This document shows positions 49,571 to 64,000 of a DNA stretch of 64,000 bases, in pieces. Numbering within the stretch: the first letter of the stretch is position 1; each line of letters begins with the position of its first letter. The stretch is taken from contig NC_091008.1 in assembly GCF_041146395.1 (NCBI RefSeq), positions 7,763,501 to 7,827,500 of the forward strand, written 5' to 3'. Source of the DNA: Eulemur rufifrons (Eukaryota; Chordata; Mammalia; Primates; Lemuridae). The translations under genes were made by a program, and so were the position numbers. Under the pieces are notes generated by a model, which saw nothing but the letters and a program-made list of their open reading frames with translations, did not search any database and was not told the origin of the DNA.

Positions 49571-49740
49571 TCATTTTACTCTATGATCTATGTGTTTCAT
49601 TAGTTGAGGTACACATTTTGCTGTAATAAATGTGCTTCAGTCAATGATCTACGCATTTCTTTCTGAAATGTATGTGTTGCACGAGAAAAGGTATGTGTTC
49701 ATCAGCTATGAATAATGTTCCTGAGAGCAGCACATTCTAT
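49571..49740 (-). repeat. Right arm of the 2.2-kb inverted repeat
   Basis: Contains TATGTGTTCATCAGCTATG (49692-49710), the partner of the left arm, and three spaced TATGTGTT/TCAATGATCTA words. Outward similarity may extend to about 49865. Confidence 0.7.
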
Positions 49741-54839
<5,099 letters not shown>

Positions 54840-54915
54840 CTCTATTCTGCAGATGAGGGGAGTCTGAGAGAGGTTAAATGCCTTATCTTGGTCACACAGT
54901 AAAATAAGTCGTATT
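54840..54915 (-). mobile_element. MIR core fragment, antisense
   Basis: TTCTGCAGATGAGGGGAGTC, TGAGAGAGGTTAAATGCCTT and TCTTGGTCACACAGTAAAAT match the antisense MIR core. Confidence 0.8.
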
Positions 54916-54919
54916 TTGG

Positions 54920-55290
54920 ACACTACTAGTTGTCCCCATATCCATTCTCTCTTTCTCCTTTTCATAACAGAAAGCCTAAGTTTAAGTTCCGTGCATGACT
55001 CCAACCCCAGCTAGGTACATTTTCCCATCTTCTCTTGCAGCCAGTGATAGCCTCGTTGCTACACTTTGTCAACAGTTTTGAGCTAAGGTAGGCTATTTGC
55101 AACTCCTGGGTCTTATAGTTAAATGGACTGAATCTTACTTGGACACACATCCTAGAGCTGTGTGCTGAGTGTGACAAAGCAAGATGATGCAAGGAGCCTT
55201 AGACCCCAACACTGTCAAACCACGGTGCCAGCAGGACATCCTACCTAGACTCTCACCTGGAAGAGAAATACGCCGTCTAAACGGTCTTCT
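54920..55290. repeat. Degenerate interspersed repeat, family not assigned
   Basis: CCATCTTCTCTTGCAGCCAG, AAATGGACTGAATCTTACTTGG, GATGATGCAAGGAGCCTTAG and TGCCAGCAGGACATCCTACC resemble a widespread old mammalian repeat (TTCCTTTGCAGCTAG ... GAAGGAGCCTGGG ... CCTGGACTGCC). I cannot assign the name. Confidence 0.4.
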
Positions 55291-55450
55291 TATGCTCTGT
55301 CTTCAGGGTGATTTCTCAATCTCCGTCTCTCCCTCTCAAACGGGTATTCCAACTGACATCGTGCAACAGCTGAGCTTCAAATCCAGATCAGTTTGTCTCC
55401 AGAGCCAAAGCTCTTAAACACAATCATATGACCAGTTAAAAGTGTTGGTT

Positions 55451-55780
55451 GGCCGGGCGCGGTGGCTCACACCTGTAATCCTAGTACTCTGGGAGGCCGA
55501 GGCGGGTGGATCGCTCGAAGTCAGGAGTTCGAGACCAGCCTGAGCAAGAACAAGACCCCATCTCTACTAAAAATAGAAAGAAATTATATGGACAGCTAAA
55601 AAATATATATAGGAAAAAATTATCCAGGCATGGTGGTGCATGCCTGTAGTCCCAGTTACTTGGAGGCTGAGGCAGGAGGATTGCTTGAGCCCAGGAGTTT
55701 AAGGTTGCTGTGAGCTAGGCTGATGCCACGGCACTCTAGCCTGGGCAACAGAGTGAGACTTTGTCTCAAAAAAAAAAAAA
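55451..55780 (+). mobile_element. Strepsirrhine Alu, complete
   Basis: Duplication with two mismatches: AAAAGTGTTGGTTGG upstream and AAAAGCATTGGTTGG downstream. The copy has several private changes (CCTAGTACTCTGG, AGTTACTTGGAGGC), so it is older than most here. Confidence 0.94.
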
Positions 55781-55794
55781 GCATTGGTTGGTAG

Positions 55795-56319
55795 AATTAT
55801 CAAGCTTATTTCCGATTTAGGAATTTTTCCAGTTAGCAATTTATATCTCTAGAACTGTTAGATCAACTACCTTTGGCAAAGAAAAGCAACAAATAGGAAA
55901 GAAATGTTGTAACAGAAACTGTAGGCTCTACTTTTTTTTTTTCTCTGAACTAGTATTTCTCAAATACTCCACTTGGTAGGAATATGCAAAACACAAGCTT
56001 AGCTGATCTGTTTTATTACCAGCAATTCATTCCTTCAACTTATGTTAATACCTTTGGCTTCCATTTATTCCTTTAAATATCTGTGCATTATCTCCTCACT
56101 GTGGCCGTCCACTTGTTCTCTTGTATATATTTTTTTCATTATTTCTGGTTTCTCAGAGTTCTCGTGCTCATCTTCTTGCTGCCTCCTAAACGTTAGATAG
56201 CTTCAAGTCCTCAAATGACTCCGGGAATTTACAAATCACTTGTGGAAATACGTTCGACCATTTCAAATGATTAATAGTTGCTTAGTAAAAATTTAAATTC
56301 AAAACGTACATCAACAATA
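55795..56319. other. Unique AT-rich DNA
   Basis: No gene or classifiable repeat. Confidence 0.5.
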
Positions 56320-56880
56320 CGCGGAGACTTCCGGTGTCTGGTTTGACGTAGAATTTGGAAGTCGTCACTCCCATTGGCACAATAAGAAAAAGGGTGAAAC
56401 GAGCTAAAAACCAACAATTCTTGTTAGATCCATCCGGGAATTGAGGTCACAGGGAAAACTGCCACATCAAAACCGGAGAGACAGGCAAATCCGGAGAACA
56501 GCAGTTCACTGGAGACGAAGCCACTGCTGAGGGCTGGTGGCGACACTTACAGGGTAATTGACTGACTATTTGCGGGAAATTGAGGGAGCAAAAGCAAAAA
56601 CAAAAACTATCACTCTTGTGGCCTTAACCTTGAGAGGAAGGGAGGGGCACAGACTTTTGTGATTTTTACCTCCAAGAGCCCCTACTGGCTTCTCGGCTTC
56701 CAGCAGAGGAGGGAAAAAGTAACCATTCTGGAATAATCCTAACGCGCTCCGGTCTCCTAAAAAATTGCCTGCCCTGAAGAAAAATAGTCAGGCAGGTTTT
56801 GGCAGAACTTACCTGACTTCAGTTTTACCAGAACCTAATCCGCCTGGAAAAAGGGGAAATACCCAACTCTTTGTCCAAAT
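56320..56880 (+). mobile_element. L1M 5' UTR-type segment
   Basis: ACTTCCGGTGTCTGGTTTGAC, AATTTGGAAGTCGTCACTCC, AGATCCATCCGGGAATTGAG, GTCACAGGGAAAACTGCC and GGAGAACAGCAGTTCACTGG resemble the 5' end of older L1 elements. No ORF1 or ORF2 coding follows before the 3' end begins. Confidence 0.55.
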
Positions 56881-57145
56881 CCAAAGACTATACAACACCA
56901 AAAATAAAACTTCCATAAACCATGGACTTGGGGTGACAATTATGTGGCAGTGTAGGTTCATCCATTGTCACAGAGGCATCACTATGTGGTAGAACGTTGA
57001 TAGCAGAGTGGGTTACCCAGCACGGGGGCAGGAAAAATATGGGAAATCTCTGCATCCTCCTATTCATCTTATGTGAACCTAAACCTTCTCTGAAACATTG
57101 AGTTTATTTTTTTAGAAGGCCAAGAAAAAAATTAAAGTCTATTAA
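56881..57145 (+). mobile_element. L1M 3' UTR
   Basis: GACTATACAACACCAAAAAT, AAACCATGGACTTGGGGTGAC, GGCAGTGTAGGTTCATCCAT, AAATATGGGAAATCTCTGC and ATGTGAACCTAAACCTTCTC follow the L1MC/L1ME-type 3' UTR in order, ending in AATTAAAGTCTATTA. Confidence 0.85.
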
Positions 57146-57387
57146 TTAAATGGGAACGCATGTGAAGTTATATTTCTATTTTGAGCTCCAAGAGACACAA
57201 AAATTCCCATATTTTAATCCAGATTTCATAAAGTGGAAAACTTGCTGCATTGTTAAATTATATTAAATATATTGTTTTCTGCCCTTTTGTTTGTAGATAC
57301 AATTTAAATTTTATGTTGGGTAACAAGCAACAATACTAATATGTGGGGTGTTTGATATATGCATATTTTTAGATCTCTATTACTCTC
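57146..57387. other. Unique AT-rich DNA
   Basis: Nothing is recognised; it ends at an Alu target site. Confidence 0.5.
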
Positions 57388-57401
57388 TGTAACTATTCTT
57401 G

Positions 57402-57747
57402 TTTTTTTTTTTTTTTTTTTTTTTTTTTTGAGACAGAGTCTCACTCTGTTGCCCAGGCTAGAGTGAGTGCCGTGGCGTCAACTTAGCTCACAGCAACCTC
57501 AAACTCCTGAGCTCAAGCGATCCTCCTGCCTCAGCCTCCCGAGTAGCTGGGACTACAGGCATGCGCCACCATGCCCGGATAATTTTCCTATATATTTTTA
57601 GTTGGCCAGATCATTTCTTTCTATTTTTTAGTAGAGACAGGGTTTTGCTCTTGCTCAGGCTGGCCTTGAACTCCTGACCTCGAGCAATCCACCCGCCTCG
57701 GCCTCCCAGAGTGCTAGGATTGCAGGTGTGAGCCACCACGCCTGGCC
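57402..57747 (-). mobile_element. Strepsirrhine Alu, complete
   Basis: Perfect 14-base duplication TGTAACTATTCTTG at 57388-57401 and 57748-57761. T28 tail. Sense head GGCCAGGCGTGG. The central segment is slightly shortened. Confidence 0.97.
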
Positions 57748-57761
57748 TGTAACTATTCTTG

Positions 57762-58150
57762 AAAAATACTATTATACCTCCCTGCTCTACATGTATCTGA
57801 TGCATCTTTATCTTTCTTAAAGATACTTATTACACATTAACAAGTATTCTTTCAATATTTGTGTTTAGCAGGTGGGTGCTAGAATTATTTGCATATTTTT
57901 CATCGAGGAGCAGCAAGCATAATTCTTGAACTCCTATAATATGTACAGTGGTGGAGACTATAAAGTATTTGGGTTCTAGTGAGTTGCTATGGGCATAATC
58001 CTTGACTCTCTGTCAAGTAGCTCCTTGAGTAACCATTGCTAAGTCAGTTTGGCAAAATGGTATTGATAGTTACTACCAACTCATGGCACAACAGTTTTAA
58101 TGGTGTAATACCACTTTTCCATTTATTGTAATTCTGATACGACTTAAGTG
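57762..58150. other. Unique AT-rich spacer between tandem Alus
   Basis: Nothing is recognised with confidence. 57960-58110 has faint MIR-like words. Confidence 0.4.
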
Positions 58151-58164
58151 TGCAAACGTTTTAA

Positions 58165-59149
<985 letters not shown>

Positions 59150-61035
59150 GTGGCAGAAACTTTCTAACGAACATCATAGGGCTAATGATGGCCAGGCCCA
59201 AACATTTTTACAAATTGAAGTAAGATTTATATGCAGCAAAATAACATCCATCAGAGGGATATCGTTTGATGAGATTTTACAAACATACAAACTTCTGTAA
59301 CTACCACTCTAATCAAAGTAAACATTTATATCATACAGTTTATTGATGTCTTTAACCCATTTAATTCCTGCCTCTACCCCAGAAGCCATGACCGCTCTGT
59401 TTTCTATCACCAAAGATAAGTTTTGCCTGTTCTTGAACTTCATAAAAAATGGAATAAAATAGCACGTATTTTTCGGGGGAGTGAAGGTGGCTTCTTTTGT
59501 GTAACAGAATCTTTTTACAATACATAAGTGAATTCGTACTTAACAGTAGTACCTTTTAATTGCTGAGTAGTATTCCCACACATGAAGACACCACAATTTG
59601 CTTCTTATTCTATGGTAGATATTTGGATGGTTCCTAATTTCCTGATACTATGCATAAAGCTTTCCTAAGCATTCTTTGTCTCTTTGCACTCATCTGTTTT
59701 CACTTCTTTTGAGTAAATACTTAAGCCTGGAATTTTTGAGCAATGAAGTAGGTATACGCTTAACTGGGTAAGAAACCACCAATTTGATCATTCCCAGCAA
59801 GAATGAATCAGAGTTCCGTTTGCATTATGTTCTCCCCAACGCTGTTTGTCAGTCTTTTTTGCATTTCCGCCCATGTATTGGATGTGGAATAGTATCTCAT
59901 TTTGGTTTTAACTAGTGACTACTAATAACATTGAGCATCTTTTTCACGTGCTGAAGGACATTCATATTTCTCCTTTTTAGCAACGCCCACTCAAGATCAG
60001 TTTTCTGTTTTTAATCGACGGACGTTTACCTTTTCATTATTGATTTTAGAATTTCATTGTGGACACGGGTTCCTTGTCACGTTTAACATTTTGCGAATCA
60101 TTATGTTTTTCATAATAGTGTTTTTTATAAGCAGAGGTTTTAATGTTGATGAAGTTTGTCAATTTGGAAATCTCTGTATCAAAATAATAAAGATATGTTC
60201 CCACTGATTTTTAGCTTATATATATATATATAGGTACAAAACACCTTGAATTAATTTTTGTGTATGTGGTGAGGTAGGTCATGATGCTCCTTTGTTTCAG
60301 TATATTAATTTAGTTTTCTATCACCATTTGTTGAAAAGACTCTCCTTTCCTCACTGAAGTGCCAAGGGACCTACATAGGTGACTCTAATTTGCTTCCCTA
60401 CATTTGCTCTGCTGACCTAGTGACATGTCATCACGGTACTTGATTACTATAGCTTCATACTATCTTGAAATTGAACAGTGTATGCAAACAAATTTTGTTA
60501 TTCTTTTCGTGACTTTCTCCACTATTCTCGAATCTTGGTATTTTCATGTGAATTTTAGAAATAATTGGTCCATTTATACTCTCCCCCCTCCTCAAAAAAA
60601 ACCTGTTGGGATTTTGATGGGGCTTGTATTAAATCTATAAATAAATTAGATGAAATTGATGTTTTAATGATATTAGAGCTCTCAATTTATAAAAAGGGTA
60701 CATTTTTACATTGATGTAGGTCTCACAACACTTTCATTATAAAGGTCTTTCCTATCTTCTGTTAATTTATTTCCAAGTATTTTATGGTTTTTGATTCTAT
60801 AGTAATTAAAAATTCGACTTGCAAATATAATTCATTTTTAAACATTGACCTTGTAGTTTAAACCTTGTAAAATTTACTTATTAGTTCTAGTAGGCTTTTG
60901 TATGTTTCCTAGCATTTCTACAGCGATAATGTGTACTGTTCTTCTGAAATAATCATGTTGTATGCGGATAAAGACAGTTTAAAGACAGGTGCCTTGCCCA
61001 GGGGGGATAGTTTCCTCAACGCCTCTCTAGAATAC
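59150..61035 (-). mobile_element. L1M fragment, 3' UTR and ORF2 remnant
   Basis: Antisense L1M landmarks read on +: TGGATGGTTCCTAATTTCCTG, TTTGAGTAAATACTTAAGCC, ACTGGGTAAGAAACCACCAA, TGAGCATCTTTTTCACGTGC, then deeper ORF2: TGGGATTTTGATGGGGCTTG, TAAATCTATAAATAAATTAG and GCGGATAAAGACAGTTTAAAG. It is 1.9 kb and heavily decayed, with no open reading frame. (TA)n at 60217-60232. Confidence 0.85.
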
Positions 61036-61868
61036 GCCTTTTTTTTTTTTTTTTTTTGGCAAATTGTGTTCAGTTCTATTATGGCAGGAAGTCAGATTAC
61101 TGGCAGATCTTTCAGTCTTTGTTTGGTCTTTATTTTGATGGCACTATACCAGTTTTGAACTTAGTTCTAGGGGTTTTTCTTATACCTAGAACGTGGGCTT
61201 TCCAGATCTCTCCTGAATAGCCAAGTGGCTCCGCAAAGCCTCTTAGGCTGATTATAGAATAACTTCTGGTGTCACCACTCGGCAGCCAGCCTAACGTCCA
61301 ATGTCACCTGTCAGCACTGCGGAATCTCAGCTCTGCACCTCCAGGCCAGCTCATGCTTTCCGTCTTCCTGCAGCCTTCTGTTCTCCAACTCTACGCCTTC
61401 TTATCCAGTACTCTGCTTGGAAATTTCAGCCACTCGAACGGCTTGAACGCTCGTCTTTGCCTCCTCAGCTCAACAAATTGTTGCTCAGTCTGGGCTTAGC
61501 ATCCCTGTGCACTGGAACAAAAAGTATCCCCGGAAAGAAACTGGGGTGATTGCAACAACTACTTCAAAGTTTACAGTCTTGCATTGCTTATCGTTTAACA
61601 CTTGTGGAGAGTTGCTGCCCATATTTTTTTTTTTTTTTCCAGTTTTGGAGTTTTCTTTTTTTTTTTTTTTTCTTTTCTTTTGGTGAGCAAGTCCAGTACT
61701 GGTTATTTTGACAAGACCTAAAGTGGAAATTCACCAACCTTTTGGCAAAGTATTCTTAAAATTTTGAATAAGACTCCATTCATGTCTCCCGAGATTAGAC
61801 TTGTGGAAGGTTTCACCATGTTTATGTCACTGGCTACTGGTCACTGAATAATGTTCTAACTTCACATT
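61036..61868. other. Unclassified DNA
   Basis: T-runs at 61040-61058, 61626-61639 and 61659-61671. 61190-61560 is pyrimidine-rich with several CpGs and two overlapping + frames (61269-61499, 61301-61549). It has the feel of an old LTR or repeat, but I cannot classify it. Confidence 0.35.
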
Positions 61869-61879
61869 CAGAATGCATT

Positions 61880-62225
61880 GGCCGGGCGCGGTGGCTCATG
61901 CCTGTCATCCTAGTACTCTGGGAGACCGAGGCAGGAGGATTGCTCGAAGTCAGGAGTTCGAGACCAGCCTGAGCAAGAGCGAGACCCCGTCTCTACTAAA
62001 AATAGAAAGAAATTAGCCAAACAACTAAAAATATATATAGAAAAAATTAGCCGGGCATGGTGGTGCATGCCTGTAGTCCCAGCTACTCAGGAGGCTAAGG
62101 CAGGAGGATCGCTTGAGCCCAGGAGTTTGAGGTTGCTGTGAGCTAGGCTGACGCCACGGCACTCACTCTAGCCCAGGCAACAGAGGGAGACTCTGTCTCA
62201 AACAAACAAACAAAACAAAACAAAA
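61880..62225 (+). mobile_element. Strepsirrhine Alu, complete
   Basis: Perfect 11-base duplication CAGAATGCATT at 61869-61879 and 62226-62236. Intact B-box; the tail is (CAAA)n/(CAAAA)n. Confidence 0.97.
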
Positions 62226-62236
62226 CAGAATGCATT

Positions 62237-63523
62237 CAGGGTGCATTCATATATCTGAAATATCATTACTTAAATAGATAACCATTAACTATGCAACTGT
62301 ACCAAGAACTACACAAAGAAGTTTTAAACAGTCAAAGGGTTTAATATTTAAGGAAAACTGTGTGTTTAAATGACAACATTATAGACCATAGATACTTTTG
62401 ACCTAATCCTTAAAATTGGCCTACACAATTCCATATTTTATTATTGTTCATATTTTACTATTCCATAGACACTAAAATCAGTTAGTGCTTTGCTTATTAT
62501 TCTTCATATGTGTCTCAAAATCAGTAAGGCCCTGGCATTGAAATCTATAATGAAAATAGTGTACTTAGAATGATCATCATTACCAAATTTTACTTATTTT
62601 AAGCATGCAATTGTACATAGAAATTAGAGACATGGTGTTTCCATTCTAATTCATGTGTCAGTAATCTGCTTAATCATATGGTTTTTAGAGACAAAAAACT
62701 TAACGGAGAGTCAGAAGACTTAAACTTCCTTCCCAACTATCTTGCCCTAGTGTTAACAATTTTCTTGGGCCTAAGAAAAGTAGGAAATTGGGATGGAGTC
62801 CAAATCGGCATGAAAGCTACTGGAATGCTTGTCCAAAATGAAGATTTCTGGAGGGGTCCACTCAGGTCTTAGATATATTAAAGGTTGATAATCTTTAGAA
62901 AAAGTGCTCTCTTATATAACATTTGTATCCAAAGTCTGTATTAAGGCAATACATAGTATAACAACCTTCCTTCCCTACAAAATAATTTCTATAGCCTCTG
63001 TGGTTATTCTTAATAAAACAAAGCCTTCTCTTTAAAAAGTTAACAGATGTGGCAGATACAGTATTTCACTTGCTATTAACACATATAATATCCAGAAACC
63101 AACTTTATAACCAGAACGATTTTGTGGAGGAAGTTTGCCCTTCACCATAACTTTGAAGAAGCCTGTTTAACCTTTCTTTAGCTTAATAGACACATAATAA
63201 ATGTATCTTGAAAATACATTGAATGCAGAACATTAGATGATTAAAAAATGATATCTAATGCTCCTTATAGATTTGCCTTTCTCTATATGCACAAAGTATA
63301 GGATCTGAAGATGGACATCATGCTACATACAGCTTTTATTATACAGAATACTTTTTACTCTGTTAGATTGTATTTAACAAGTCTATAACTTTTTTGGTCA
63401 GATTATATGTTATGAACATTTTCCTCCAATTGAAGTAAAAGTCCAAGATTTCTTCAGACTATCTCCTAGAGTCATGTTCCCATAAGAGAACTTCTATTTC
63501 CATCAGTAAACCAGTATTGGAAC
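62237..63523. other. Unique AT-rich DNA
   Basis: No gene or classifiable repeat. Low CpG. An ATG frame at 62678-62872 has no recognisable homology. Confidence 0.5.
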
Positions 63524-63540
63524 AAGAATTATAATTCTTA

Positions 63541-63870
63541 GGCCGGGCGTGGTGGCTCACGCCTGTAGTCCCAGCACTCTGGGAGGCCGAGCGAGTGGAT
63601 CGCTCAAGGTCAGGGGTTCGAGACCAGCCTGAGCGAGACCCCATCTCTACTAAAAATAGAAAGACATTATATGGACAACTAAAAATCTATATAGAAAAAA
63701 TTAGCCAGGCATGGTGGCGCATGCCTGTAGTCCCAGCTACTCGGGAGGCTGAGGCAGGAGGATCGCTTAAGCCGAGGAGTCTGAGGTTGCTGTGAGCTAG
63801 GCTGACGCCACGGCACTCACTCTAGCCTGGGCAACAAAGTGAGACTCTGTCTCAACAACAACAAAAAAAA
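63541..63870 (+). mobile_element. Strepsirrhine Alu with small deletions
   Basis: Perfect 16-base duplication AAGAATTATAATTCTT at 63524-63539 and 63871-63886. The left arm has lost bases in GGCCGAGCGAGTGG and in GCCTGAGCGAGACC. The tail is CAACAACAACA9. Confidence 0.97.
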
Positions 63871-63886
63871 AAGAATTATAATTCTT

Positions 63887-63911
63887 TTTTTTTTTTTTTT
63901 TTTTTTTTTTT
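63887..63911 (+). repeat. Poly(T) tract
   Basis: Run of about 25 T immediately after the 3' target-site copy. The 5' copy is followed by A and the Alu, so the T-run probably pre-dated the insertion or expanded afterwards. Confidence 0.9.
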
Positions 63912-64000
63912 GCTTCTCATCTCTTACTTTCCAAAAGAAGGAAGACAGCGGATTCAGATCTCAATTTGTTTCATGTTTGGATCCTTCTAAAGTTCTGGCT
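63912..64000. other. Unique DNA at window edge
   Basis: Too short to classify. Confidence 0.4.

Overview
The window is mammalian nuclear DNA, almost certainly from a strepsirrhine primate of the lemur type. The main evidence is 21 near-complete Alu elements that all share the strepsirrhine form: a central segment reading about GAAAGAAATTATATGGACAGC, an AT-rich linker containing TATATATAG, and a right arm with TTGCTGTGAGCTAGGCTGA. Ancient mammalian repeats (L2, MIR, L1M) fill much of the rest. I found no prokaryotic, organellar or plasmid signature and no RNA gene.

I found no intact protein-coding gene. The open frames are short, often begin at TTG rather than ATG, and mostly lie in Alu, L2, L1 or LTR sequence. 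The window reads as an intergenic or intronic regulatory landscape. The first 3.2 kb is unique, AT-rich and ends near an AATAAA, so it could be the tail of a long 3' UTR on the + strand. I cannot name a gene.

Layout. 1-6.2 kb is unique DNA. 6.2-7.9 kb holds two L2 fragments in opposite orientation. 7.9-11.7 kb is mostly unique, with a purine microsatellite. 11.7-12.8 kb is a mosaic of L1 pieces plus an Alu. 12.8-20.2 kb is unique DNA with MIRs, a solo LTR and two Alus, and includes a palindromic PBX-MEIS-type site at 13.15 kb. 20.2-22.6 kb is CpG-rich and holds a 12-copy C7A7 minisatellite. 22.4-25.9 kb is L2, Alu and L1M sequence. 26.0-27.2 kb is an unclassified block with an unusually open minus-strand frame. 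27.2-35.8 kb is repeat-rich, with L2 and Alus. 35.8-43.9 kb has no Alu and almost no recognisable repeat, and looks like conserved regulatory DNA. 43.9-47.0 kb is AT-rich with MIR and L2. 47.4-49.9 kb carries a long degenerate inverted repeat. 50-64 kb holds Alus, an L1 with a 5' end joined to a 3' end, and a 1.9-kb L1M fragment.

The strongest leads are the C7A7 minisatellite beside a CpG-rich block, the 2.2-kb inverted repeat, the Alu-free 8-kb interval, the PBX-MEIS palindrome, and the unclassified open-frame block. None amounts to a demonstrated new system. Repeat family assignments come from memory of consensus sequences, so most outer boundaries are approximate. Alu boundaries are firmer because target-site duplications are visible.
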